A DNA stretch of 64,000 nucleotides from Bacteroidota bacterium (lineage in GTDB: Bacteria; Bacteroidota; Bacteroidia; Cytophagales; Cyclobacteriaceae). The DNA lies in contig JAEZGH010000163.1 in the NCBI GenBank assembly GCA_023417065.1, positions 104,619-168,618 of the forward strand. The letters are read 5' to 3'. The first letter of the stretch is position 1, and the number at the start of each line of letters is the position of its first letter. Positions 44,287-52,387 of the stretch are shown piece by piece. The translations under genes were made by a program, and so were the position numbers. The notes under the pieces were generated by a model, which was given only the letters and a program-made list of their open reading frames with translations, did not search any database and had not been told where the DNA came from.

Positions 44287-44318
44287 CAAAAAAAAAGGGG
44301 CTTAACAGCCCTTTTTTT
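44287..44318. terminator. Terminator after the YtxH pair
   Basis: GGGCT (44298-44302) and AGCCC (44307-44311) form a short stem flanked by A on the left and T on the right; works mainly for the plus-strand pair. Confidence 0.8.
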
Positions 44319-44406
44319 ATTGAATTGAAGCAACGGTAGAGGTATACGCTTGAGTAGAATGTTCTACGTGATTCCCCAATCCAAACACTTTGAAACTGAA
44401 ATGGTT

Positions 44407-44423
44407 TGGCATAAGAATGCATT
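44407..44423 (+). promoter_or_regulatory. GGCAT-type upstream element before the glycosyltransferase
   Basis: TGGCATAAGAATGCATT. Here a GC is present in the -12 half but one base closer than in a canonical sigma-54 promoter (9 instead of 10 bases between GG and GC). 42 bases before the ATG. Confidence 0.4.
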
Positions 44424-44448
44424 GATGGTTATCAAAACCCCACACTAA

Positions 44449-45615
44449 ATGAATGGCTATCCCGGAAAGAAGGTAAGAGACCTTGTATGTTTCTCGCACC
44501 TTCGATGGAACTTCGTGTATCAGCGGCCGCAGCACCTGATTTCGAGGTTTGCAAAATCGTTTCGCGTATTTTTTATCGAAGAACCGATTTTGAATGCAGC
44601 AACTGATAAACTAGAGACATATGTGTCGGACGAAAACGTTAAAGTTGTCGTGCCGCACTTGTTGGGTGATCATACCCGACCTGATATTCCGTTTCGCTTA
44701 CAGGAACTCGTCGAGAACATGTTTCACGACGAGGAAATTACCAACTATATCTTTTGGTATTACACGCCGATGGCGTTGAAGTTTTCCCGTGAATTTGAAC
44801 CCCGTTTTGTGGTCTACGACTGTATGGATGAACTGTCGGCTTTCAAGGCCGCATCACCTGAGTTAAAGACGATGGAGCAGGAGCTGATGGAGAGAGCTGA
44901 TGTTGTCTTTGCAGGCGGTCAGAGTCTTTTTGAATCCAAAAAGAAGCATCACAACCGAACATATCTTTTTCCGAGCAGTATTGACCGCGAGCACTTTGGT
45001 CGTACAAGATCAATTGAGAAAGATGTGGCTGAACAGGAACATCTTCCGCGGCCGCGGCTGGGTTACTTTGGCGTAATTGATGAAAGACTCGATATTGAAC
45101 TCCTCGAAACGGTGGCCCGAATGCGGCCGGGCTGGCAGTTTATAATGATCGGTCCGGTGGTTAAGATTGACCCATTGTCATTACCCAGTTTTCCCAATAT
45201 TCATTATCTGGGAGGAAAATCATATAAAGAGCTTCCCGATTATATCGCAGGGTGGGATGTGGCGCTGATTCCATTTGCCCACAATGAGGCAACCCGGTAT
45301 ATCAGTCCGACAAAGACGCCGGAATATCTCGCTGCCGGTAAACCTGTTGTATCAACCCCTATAATTGATGTCATCCGCCCCTATGGGAACAAAGGGCTCG
45401 TGCGTATAGCAGGCACAGCCGAGGAATTTGTGAAGGTGGCGGAAGAAGAGTTAAATCACCAGGATCGGTCGGAGTGGTTGGAAAAGGTCGATGATTTCCT
45501 TCGACTTTCATCGTGGGACAATACCTACCAGGATATGTTGAATATCATTGAATCGACCATGCGGGAAAGATCAGCAGAAATTATAGACGACGTTAAAGGA
45601 CAGCAATATGTTTGA
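44449..45615 (+). CDS. GT4-like glycosyltransferase
   Basis: 388 aa. The start has the unusual conserved FSHLRWNFVYQRPQHLISRF segment found in a group of GT4-fold enzymes linked to UDP-galactofuranose clusters. The C-terminal nucleotide-sugar part includes YISPTKTPEYLAAGKPVVSTPI with the expected Glu. The fold is GT-B and cytoplasmic. It overlaps glf by 8 bases, so the likely donor is UDP-galactofuranose, which is an inference. The acceptor, probably a surface polysaccharide, is unknown. Confidence 0.85.
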   Translation: MNGYPGKKVRDLVCFSHLRWNFVYQRPQHLISRFAKSFRVFFIEEPILNAATDKLETYVSDENVKVVVPHLLGDHTRPDIPFRLQELVENMFHDEEITNYIFWYYTPMALKFSREFEPRFVVYDCMDELSAFKAASPELKTMEQELMERADVVFAGGQSLFESKKKHHNRTYLFPSSIDREHFGRTRSIEKDVAEQEHLPRPRLGYFGVIDERLDIELLETVARMRPGWQFIMIGPVVKIDPLSLPSFPNIHYLGGKSYKELPDYIAGWDVALIPFAHNEATRYISPTKTPEYLAAGKPVVSTPIIDVIRPYGNKGLVRIAGTAEEFVKVAEEELNHQDRSEWLEKVDDFLRLSSWDNTYQDMLNIIESTMRERSAEIIDDVKGQQYV

Positions 45616-46747
45616 TTATCTGATTGTAGGAGCGGGGTTTGCGGGAAGTGTTCTTGCTGAACGACTGGCATCTGTTGCCAATAAAAAGGTTTTGGTCATC
45701 GATCAACGGAATCATGTGGGGGGTAATGCCTACGACTATTATGATGAGCATGGGTTACTGATCCATAAGTATGGTCCGCATATCTTTCACACGAATTCGA
45801 AGGTGATTGTAGATTACCTCTCGCAATTCACCGCGTGGCGCCCATACGAACACCGGGTGCTTGCCAGTGTCGATGGACAATTGCTGCCAATACCAATTAA
45901 CCTGAACACGATTAATCAGCTTTACGGGTTAAATCTTTCGTCGGAGGAACTTCTGAATTTCTATGATACGAAAGCGGAGCGCATAGAATCCGTACGTACA
46001 TCAGAGGATGTTGTGGTGGCTAAGGTGGGCAGGGAACTTTACGAAAAGTTTTTCCGGAATTATACGAAGAAGCAGTGGGATCTGGATCCGTCTGAATTAG
46101 ATGCTTCGGTAGCAGCACGTGTCCCTGTGAGGGTAAATCGCGATGACCGGTATTTTACTGATTCGTATCAGCTCATGCCTCTGCATGGCTATTCGCGGAT
46201 GTTTGAGAATATGCTCAATCATCCCAATATAAAGACGATGCTTAATACAGATTATCGGGAGATCGCCGATGTCATTCCGCACAAGAATTTGATCTATACA
46301 GGTCCGGTGGATGAATACTTCAACTACTGCTATGGAAAGTTGCCGTACAGATCGATTAACTTTCGTTTCGAAACGTATGACATGGAGCGGTATCAGGCAA
46401 CAGGGACGATCAATTATCCTAATGATTATGCATACACCCGCATTACGGAATTCAAATATCTGACGGGTCAGCAACATCGCAAGACGACAGTTGTCTATGA
46501 GTATCCCACGGCCGAAGGCGACCCTTACTATCCGATTCCACGTCAGGAGAACGCGGAGATATATCGAAAGTATGAAGCCCTCGCTGCGAACATGCGGAAC
46601 ACCTGGTTTACCGGAAGGTTGGCAACCTATAAGTACTACAATATGGACCAGGTTGTCGCCCAGTCGCTGACGTTGTTCAAGAAATTAATGACGAAACCCG
46701 TCGAGGTAAATGGGAATGGGAAAGCGCAACCAACCATCAGTGTTTGA
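45608..46747 (+). CDS. glf: UDP-galactopyranose mutase
   Basis: 379 aa. FAD-binding GxGxxG in YLIVGAGFAGSVLAERLA, the conserved NHVGGNAYD, GPHIFHTNS, YTKKQWDLDPSELDASVAARVPVR and the C-terminal GRLATYKYYNMDQVVAQSL identify Glf. It converts UDP-Galp to UDP-Galf with reduced FAD. It overlaps the glycosyltransferase gene by 8 bases at its start and the next gene by 38 bases at its end. UDP-Gal could come from the GalE encoded 13 kb downstream. Confidence 0.96.
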   Translation: MFDYLIVGAGFAGSVLAERLASVANKKVLVIDQRNHVGGNAYDYYDEHGLLIHKYGPHIFHTNSKVIVDYLSQFTAWRPYEHRVLASVDGQLLPIPINLNTINQLYGLNLSSEELLNFYDTKAERIESVRTSEDVVVAKVGRELYEKFFRNYTKKQWDLDPSELDASVAARVPVRVNRDDRYFTDSYQLMPLHGYSRMFENMLNHPNIKTMLNTDYREIADVIPHKNLIYTGPVDEYFNYCYGKLPYRSINFRFETYDMERYQATGTINYPNDYAYTRITEFKYLTGQQHRKTTVVYEYPTAEGDPYYPIPRQENAEIYRKYEALAANMRNTWFTGRLATYKYYNMDQVVAQSLTLFKKLMTKPVEVNGNGKAQPTISV

Positions 46748-48032
46748 AATCTGGGGCGGGGTTGAATGCACGATAAACCGTGTCGGCGACGAGTTTCACG
46801 ATCAGTTTGATCTGACAGGACACTATGCCCGTCAGGACGACATCGAACGAATTGCGTCCTTAGGCATTACTAAGCTGAGGTATCCTGTGCTTTGGGAAAA
46901 ACATCAGCGCGATCCGAACGATTCTATTGACTGGACGTGGTCTGCGAATCAGCTTGGAAGGTTACAACAGGTAGGGATCGATCCAATTGTAGGTCTGTTG
47001 CATCACGGCAGTGGTCCTGCTTATACTGATCTTCTTGATAAGTCATTTGCAGAAAAACTTGCTGCGTATGCCGGTCAGGTTGCACGAGCGTTTCCCTGGG
47101 TTAGCCATTATACTCCGGTAAACGAACCACTCACCACTGCGCGGTTTAGCGGCCTTTATGGTTTTTGGTATCCGCATAAGCAATCGGATTTAGACTTTCT
47201 TAAGATGGTATTAAACCAGGTCAGGGGAGTTGTCTTGTCCATGCAGGCGATCCGGCAGATCAATTCTGATGCGAAGTTGGTTCAAACGGAAGATCTGGGC
47301 AAAACTTATACACCACCGTCTTTGCGTTATCAGGGAGATTTTGAAAATGAACGTCGCTGGCTAACGTTCGATTTGCTTGCCGGAAAAGTGAACCAATCAC
47401 ACGCGCTATGGGACTATCTGATCTGGGCCGGCTTGACCGAGCGCGAGCTGAGATTCTTCGAAGAGAATACCTGTATCCCTGATATCTGTGGTTTCAATTA
47501 CTATCTCACTTCAGAGAGATATCTCGACCCGGAAACGGAGTATTATCCGAGACATCTTCACGGAGGTAACGGGCGCGACGCCTATGTGGATACAGAGGCA
47601 ATCCGGATACCACACGGTGAGCCTTTCGGGCTTCAGGTCTTGCTTATGGAGGCGTGGGATCGACTAAAAATCCCCTTGGCAGTCACCGAAGCCTATTTGA
47701 GCTGCAGTGAGGATGAGCAAGTGAGGTGGTTGAACCAGGTCTTGAGTGACGTGGAGACAGCCTGCATCAATGGTGTGGATATTCGTGCGATAACGTTCTG
47801 GGCGTTGCTTGGCGAATTCGGTTGGAACAAGTTGGTTACATCATTGGCTGACGGTGAATATGAGGCCGGCGCATTTGACGTGAGTAGACATCCGATACGT
47901 GAAACGTTAACCGCAAATTTTGTTAGAGAAGTCTGTCGGGGAAAAAGGAAGAATGAACCATGGCTTAACCAACCAGGATGGTGGCAGCGTGAAGATCGCT
48001 TCTATGTCAAGAGTTCATTGCAAACTACTTGA
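46710..48032 (+). CDS. GH1-like (family 1 glycosidase-fold) protein
   Basis: 440 aa. GH1 barrel with the acid/base Glu in HYTPVNEPLTT and a nucleophile-like Glu in LAVTEAYLSC, where normal GH1 has TENG. N-terminal IWGGVECTINRVGDEFHDQ and GITKLRYPVLWEK are those of a family often found, alone or fused to an SDR reductase, beside sugar-nucleotide genes. No signal peptide, so it is cytoplasmic, which fits a biosynthetic or transferase role more than glycan degradation. Start at ATG 46710 or 46716, inside the glf 3' end. A GAGG motif 7-10 bases before 46710 supports it. Confidence 0.8.
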   Translation: MGMGKRNQPSVFEIWGGVECTINRVGDEFHDQFDLTGHYARQDDIERIASLGITKLRYPVLWEKHQRDPNDSIDWTWSANQLGRLQQVGIDPIVGLLHHGSGPAYTDLLDKSFAEKLAAYAGQVARAFPWVSHYTPVNEPLTTARFSGLYGFWYPHKQSDLDFLKMVLNQVRGVVLSMQAIRQINSDAKLVQTEDLGKTYTPPSLRYQGDFENERRWLTFDLLAGKVNQSHALWDYLIWAGLTERELRFFEENTCIPDICGFNYYLTSERYLDPETEYYPRHLHGGNGRDAYVDTEAIRIPHGEPFGLQVLLMEAWDRLKIPLAVTEAYLSCSEDEQVRWLNQVLSDVETACINGVDIRAITFWALLGEFGWNKLVTSLADGEYEAGAFDVSRHPIRETLTANFVREVCRGKRKNEPWLNQPGWWQREDRFYVKSSLQTT

Positions 48033-48034
48033 AG

Positions 48035-48053
48035 TGGCATAACATTTTTGCAA
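48035..48053 (+). promoter_or_regulatory. GGCAT-type upstream element before the YciE/YciF gene
   Basis: TGGCATAACATTTTTGCAA. It also contains a full TTGCA, but two bases further from the GG than in a canonical sigma-54 promoter. 47 bases before the ATG. Confidence 0.48.
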
Positions 48054-48081
48054 TCGATATAAACAAATAACCTTTGATAAT

Positions 48082-48621
48082 ATGGCAAAGTCAACAACAC
48101 GTAAGTCCGGTGCTGGAAAAAGTTCCAGCTCTCAACTTGAAGAATATTTTTTTAACGAACTGAAAGATGTTTACGGTGCGGAGAAGCAACTTGTAAAAGC
48201 TCTTCCGAAAATGAGAAAAGCTGCAACAACAGAAGAACTCAAGGAAGCGCTTGACGAGCATCTCGCAATCACTCAGGAGCAAATTGCACGCCTTGAAGAA
48301 GTTTTTGAATTGCTGGATAAGAAGCCGCAATCCAAGAAGTGCGAGGCGATGGAAGGAATCACAAAAGAAGGCGAAAGCGTAATCGAAGAGACCGAGTCAG
48401 GGTCGATGACCCGAGATGCCGCGATTATTATGGCTGCCCAAAAGGTGGAACATTACGAAATCGCTGCGTATGGCGGATTGGTTACACTCGCGAAGACGAT
48501 GGGTAAGAATGACGTCGCTGAACTTCTTGCTCAGACGCTGGAAGAAGAAAAAGAAGCCGATCAGCTTTTGACAGAGATCGCAGAGAGCAGCATCAATGAA
48601 GGTGCAGATATGGAGAGCTGA
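48082..48621 (+). CDS. YciE/YciF family ferritin-like (DUF892) protein
   Basis: 179 aa. Short basic N-terminus, then the DUF892 four-helix bundle beginning EEYFFNELKDVYGAEKQLVKALPKM. Conserved Glu/His positions lie in ALDEHLAITQEQIARLEEVFE, AAQKVEHYEIAAYGGLVTLA and LAQTLEEEKEADQLLTEIA, suitable for a di-iron site. Members are induced by osmotic, oxidative or cold stress in several bacteria; the biochemical role is unclear. Single gene with its own upstream element and a terminator. Confidence 0.93.
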   Translation: MAKSTTRKSGAGKSSSSQLEEYFFNELKDVYGAEKQLVKALPKMRKAATTEELKEALDEHLAITQEQIARLEEVFELLDKKPQSKKCEAMEGITKEGESVIEETESGSMTRDAAIIMAAQKVEHYEIAAYGGLVTLAKTMGKNDVAELLAQTLEEEKEADQLLTEIAESSINEGADMES

Positions 48622-48644
48622 TAATTCACATTCAGTATATGTGG

Positions 48645-48670
48645 AAAGGGACTGTATAGTCCCTTTTTTT
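48645..48670 (+). terminator. Terminator after the YciE/YciF gene
   Basis: AAAGGGACT (48645-48653) pairs with AGTCCCTTT (48658-48666) around a GTAT loop, followed by more T. Confidence 0.92.
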
Positions 48671-48756
48671 TGTCCGTTCTCATCCATACGTAGAAGTTGC
48701 TACTCACCAGCGGACGTGACGCTGCCTCAAACAATGTTTTGAAGTCACCCGCGGGA

Positions 48757-48773
48757 AGGCATTTGATTTTTTT
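48757..48773 (+). promoter_or_regulatory. GGCAT-type upstream element before the 48812 gene
   Basis: AGGCATTTGATTTTTTT, 55 bases before the ATG; first base differs, otherwise the same layout. Confidence 0.35.
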
Positions 48774-48811
48774 ATCATCAGGAAATTAATGTCGAATTAA
48801 ATTTTATTACC

Positions 48812-49027
48812 ATGATTTCAGGAAAAGGAATATTATATACGGTGCTCGTGGCCTCAGGTGCAGCACTTCTCGTGGGGACTATGATCACCGGTGGCAAACG
48901 TCGTGAACCGCTCAGACGCGCAGGTGAAAAGATTCAGGATTTTATCGGTTCAGTGAAACGTGCATTGCCGGAAGGTCGTCACGCTTCGCCTGCCAGCGAT
49001 ATTGACCAGGTGAGTCCGGTCGGATAA
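48812..49027 (+). CDS. YtxH-like small membrane protein, 71 aa
   Basis: One N-terminal membrane helix (GILYTVLVASGAALLVGTMI) is followed by a basic GGKRREPLRRAGEKIQDFIGSVKRA helix, as in YtxH-type proteins, and a short disordered tail. Similar in layout to the YtxH gene at 43733, but without a clear APxxG. It stands alone with its own upstream element and a strong terminator, so it is very likely expressed. Function unknown. Confidence 0.75.
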   Translation: MISGKGILYTVLVASGAALLVGTMITGGKRREPLRRAGEKIQDFIGSVKRALPEGRHASPASDIDQVSPVG

Positions 49028-49035
49028 CGCATTTC

Positions 49036-49071
49036 GGAATCGTCCTGAAACCAGGACCATTCCTGTTTTTT
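49036..49071 (+). terminator. Strong terminator after the 48812 gene
   Basis: GGAAT-C-GTCCTG (49036-49047) pairs with CAGGAC-C-ATTCC (49052-49063), one C-C mismatch, loop AAAC, followed by TG and six T. Confidence 0.9.
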
Positions 49072-49290
49072 ACGACAAACATTGTGAAGAATTGTGGAGC
49101 CTTACGGCGCATAGGGGGAAGAATGATGAATGTCAAAATAGTCTGTCAGTTAACAAGGATGTACAATCTTGTTTATAGATCGAGATTGATGACATCGCAA
49201 AATTTGCGGTTCCGCACGGTTGTCAGGAGATACACGCCCGTACAGGCCAGGAAATCATATTACGTATAAGATCAATCACCAAACCAAAGT

Positions 49291-50904
49291 ATGGATTCAA
49301 TCAATAACACCCCCGGAAAGACATCAGGATTTCATGAAAGTTTCTGGACTGATTCTGCCCGTGCCGAGAGTTTCCCAGCACTCGACAGAGACATAAATAC
49401 TGAAATTGTTGTAGTGGGTGCAGGTATAGCGGGGCTTTCAGTTGCCTATACATTAGCAAAGGCGGGTAGGAAAGTAATCGTTCTGGAGGACGGAGAAGTA
49501 GGTAGTGGAGAATCCGGGAGGACTACAGCACACTTGTCTAACGCTCTTGATGACCGATACTTTGAGATTGAAAAGACATTCGGCCTGGAGCAGGCCCGAA
49601 TAGCTGCGGAAAGCCACACGGCAGCGATTGATTTCATCGAAAAAATAGTGCACGAGGAAGATATCGACTGTGATTTTATTCGTCTTGAGGGGTATCTGTT
49701 TCCACATCCATCGGATGAACCCGATACAATTCAGAACGAATTTGACGCTACGCGACGCATCGGGCTGGCAACGGAGATTATTTCGGAGGTACCCCATATA
49801 GCAAACCAGCCAGGCCCTTGCCTTCGTTTTCCCAATCAAGGGCAGTTCCATCCAATGAAGTATATGGCGGGTCTCTGTCGCGCTATTCTGAAATACGGTG
49901 GCGAGATATTTTGCCATTCTCACGTGGATGAAATTAGGAAGGAAGGAGTGATGGCAAACGGATTCCGTGTGAGTGCTCAGGAGGTTGTGGTGGCGACCAA
50001 TTCGCCGGTGAATGACCGCGTAACTATGCACACGAAGCAACACCCTTACAGGAGTTATGTTGTGGCCGCGGAGATTCCGAAGGGCTCAATACCTCCGGCA
50101 CTGTGGTGGGATTCAGGTGACATGGATTCGAAGTGGGTCGCTAAGCCCTATCACTATGCGCGGATTCAGCCTTTTAATGATGTTGCCGATCTCCTGATTG
50201 TCGGAGGTGCCGATCACAAAACGGGTCAGGCCGGTAATGAAGGTATTCCTGAAGAGGATCGCTACATCTACCTTGAGCAATGGGCAAGGTTACATTTTCC
50301 CATGCTTACCAATATTGCATACACCTGGTCGGGCCAGGTAATGGAGCCTGTTGATATGATGGGATATATTGGTCTCAATCCCGGCGACGAGAACATCTAT
50401 ATCGTCACGGGCGATTCAGGAAATGGTATGACACACGGTACAATTGCGGGCATGCTTATTCCTGACATAATTCTGGGAAAGAAGAACCCATGGCGGGAGC
50501 TTTATGATCCTGCGCGTATAACCCTCTCATTATCAGTGGCGCCCGATTTCCTGCGGGAAGTTCTGAACATGGCGGGTCAGTTTCGCGATTTTTTCACGCC
50601 GGGCGATATTGATACGCTTCAAAGCTTGCGGGCAGACGATGGCGCCATCATTCGCTCAGGCGCCGCGAAGGTCGCTGTATATAAAGATGCGCAGTCAAAC
50701 ATTCACGCATATTCTGCCGTATGTCCTCACCTGGGCTGTTATGTGCGATGGAACAGCGACGAAAAATCGTTTGACTGCCCCTGTCATGGATCACGCTTTT
50801 CGTGTAAGGGCGAGGTTGTCAATGGACCTGCTCTGTCGGATCTTAAACCTTTTGATCCCTCAATGATCCGTGATCGTGAAGCTGAAAAAAGGAGCGAGGA
50901 ATAA
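49291..50904 (+). CDS. FAD-dependent oxidoreductase with C-terminal Rieske domain
   Basis: 537 aa. N-terminal FAD-binding fold with VVVGAGIAGLSVAYTLAKAG (about 32-52) and a DAO-type body including GSGESGRTTAHLSNALDDRY and YIVTGDSGNGMTHG. The C-terminal Rieske [2Fe-2S] domain (about 440-525) has ligands C478, H480, C496 and H499 (CPHLGC and CPCHGS). Similar to Bacillus YhfW. No signal peptide, so cytoplasmic. The substrate is unknown; such enzymes oxidise amines or amino acids and pass electrons through the Rieske centre. It sits at the end of the stress cluster but has no GGCA-type element. Confidence 0.92.
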   Translation: MDSINNTPGKTSGFHESFWTDSARAESFPALDRDINTEIVVVGAGIAGLSVAYTLAKAGRKVIVLEDGEVGSGESGRTTAHLSNALDDRYFEIEKTFGLEQARIAAESHTAAIDFIEKIVHEEDIDCDFIRLEGYLFPHPSDEPDTIQNEFDATRRIGLATEIISEVPHIANQPGPCLRFPNQGQFHPMKYMAGLCRAILKYGGEIFCHSHVDEIRKEGVMANGFRVSAQEVVVATNSPVNDRVTMHTKQHPYRSYVVAAEIPKGSIPPALWWDSGDMDSKWVAKPYHYARIQPFNDVADLLIVGGADHKTGQAGNEGIPEEDRYIYLEQWARLHFPMLTNIAYTWSGQVMEPVDMMGYIGLNPGDENIYIVTGDSGNGMTHGTIAGMLIPDIILGKKNPWRELYDPARITLSLSVAPDFLREVLNMAGQFRDFFTPGDIDTLQSLRADDGAIIRSGAAKVAVYKDAQSNIHAYSAVCPHLGCYVRWNSDEKSFDCPCHGSRFSCKGEVVNGPALSDLKPFDPSMIRDREAEKRSEE

Positions 50905-50912
50905 GACGCATT

Positions 50913-52106
50913 CTATTTATCGCGTGTCTTACTCTTGCGATTTTCGTTGCGTTTGAAAATTCGGCGGATCAAGCCTTTCTTTTTCTTATCTTCTGCAGAG
51001 ACCCTGGATGCTTTGATGTCCTGTTTTGCCGGCGTGGGTGAAGTTTGTTTATCCCTTTTTACGGAATCTTCAAGCATGGCCACGAGTGCCTCAATAAAGG
51101 CATTATGCAACGTGGCCCCTACTGCATTCCATATGTTTGCGCGTCCTGCAGGCAGGGTTGCTTCAAATCGAATTTCCTCAAGATTATTCGCCAGGCTAGT
51201 TACAAGCCAGACGTCACCATTGGTTCGCTGCATCGAAGGTCGGACAAGGTGGTGGTTCCCTGATGTTTCGCCCTGACGCAAGGACGCGATGGTCACATCC
51301 CTTACCATAGGCTTTACAAATCCGACCACCCGGTTGTTTCTTGAACCTGCCTGTGTATACAAACTGAAAAGCCCTTGCTGGACGTCGACCTGCCCATAGG
51401 CCCGGAGGAAATCGCGTACGTCGACCAGATTAAGATCAGTGAGTTCTGCATTCAGTTCAAACGTCGGTTCAGCGAAGAATGGATTCATTTGAACGTCGAT
51501 ATTTACCATAGCGTTGCCAACACCTGCCGAGCCTGTAGCTGTTCCTGGAAGAACCTTTTCGTCCCCATTGGCATTTTGCAGGTTTGATACCATCAGTGTG
51601 ATATCCGTCATTTTTAAAATTACTTTAGGAATCGAATGAAGATCGTGATAAAGAATTTCGCCATTGTTAATCTCAATTTCGTTTACCGGGAGTACGACCA
51701 TCCGTTGGATAACGCCTGTCAGGTCACTGGCAACGTAGCGCCGCGTCGAATCGACATCAGGAGTTTTCAGGAAGTTTATTCGAGGCTCGTCAATCGAGAT
51801 TTTAGATACCCAAAAGCCTTGCGTCAGCGCCTTCCAGTCAAGTTTCGCTGTTAACCGATCTGCCTCGAAGAAGGGATAAGGCCCGTCATTGGACTCAGGC
51901 AAAATGCTGACATCCTTAAGCGATACTGAAGTCGTGAGAACGGATATGGAATAGTCCCGGTAAGTAATGGATTCATGCAGCATCTCAAGCTGACGATCAA
52001 TATGGCGCGAAATCAACTGAGGAAGATAAAAGAAACGGATTACCCCACCAGCTACTATCAGGCTGATGAGGATTACCACCAGCGGTCTAACTTTTCTCTT
52101 TCGCAT
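50913..52106 (-). CDS. DUF748/AsmA-like envelope protein
   Basis: 397 aa with one N-terminal membrane anchor (VRPLVVILISLIVAGGVIRFFYLP). AsmA/DUF748-like beta repeats follow: ITYRDYSISVLTTSVSLKDVSILP, then WVSKISIDEPRINFLKTPD and VNEIEINNGEILYHD. A strongly basic C-terminal tail (KKKKGLIRRIFKRNENRKSK) ends it. Members sit in the periplasm attached to the inner membrane and belong to the wider TamB/AsmA group of possible lipid carriers. It is convergent with the FAD-Rieske gene, with stops 8 bases apart and no clear terminator between them. Confidence 0.82.
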   Translation of the reverse strand: MRKRKVRPLVVILISLIVAGGVIRFFYLPQLISRHIDRQLEMLHESITYRDYSISVLTTSVSLKDVSILPESNDGPYPFFEADRLTAKLDWKALTQGFWVSKISIDEPRINFLKTPDVDSTRRYVASDLTGVIQRMVVLPVNEIEINNGEILYHDLHSIPKVILKMTDITLMVSNLQNANGDEKVLPGTATGSAGVGNAMVNIDVQMNPFFAEPTFELNAELTDLNLVDVRDFLRAYGQVDVQQGLFSLYTQAGSRNNRVVGFVKPMVRDVTIASLRQGETSGNHHLVRPSMQRTNGDVWLVTSLANNLEEIRFEATLPAGRANIWNAVGATLHNAFIEALVAMLEDSVKRDKQTSPTPAKQDIKASRVSAEDKKKKGLIRRIFKRNENRKSKTRDK

Positions 52107-52339
52107 AAAACATCCCCCTTTCTGTTCTTACTCTGTAAAAGATTATACCGCTGCGTTCACGCGGAATATCGGCTGAAAATACCGGAAGATGCAGGGATGT
52201 ATCAGCAAGCCGATGCCGACCGGAAGGGCGTTGTAGAACAGGTTCTTCAATCGGTAACTTCGTGAAATGGCCAGGTCCGCTGGTGGCCGTTGGCTGAATG
52301 ATTTTCGCTAATTAGCCTTACATTAGCGGTCAACAACGT

Positions 52340-52347
52340 TAGGTTTG
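52340..52347 (+). promoter_or_regulatory. Bacteroidota -7 promoter box TAGGTTTG
   Basis: Exact match to TAnnTTTG, 41 bases before the start of the PA14-cytochrome gene; no clear -33 box. The rest of 52107-52339 shows no gene. Confidence 0.45.
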
Positions 52348-52387
52348 CAGGCCATCCTGCCGACCAGACACACTTAACCTTAAACTC

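Noticed and set aside
49084..49269. 61-codon plus-strand ORF before the FAD-Rieske gene
   Set aside because: Follows a terminator, has no promoter, basic random-looking composition and no recognised family.
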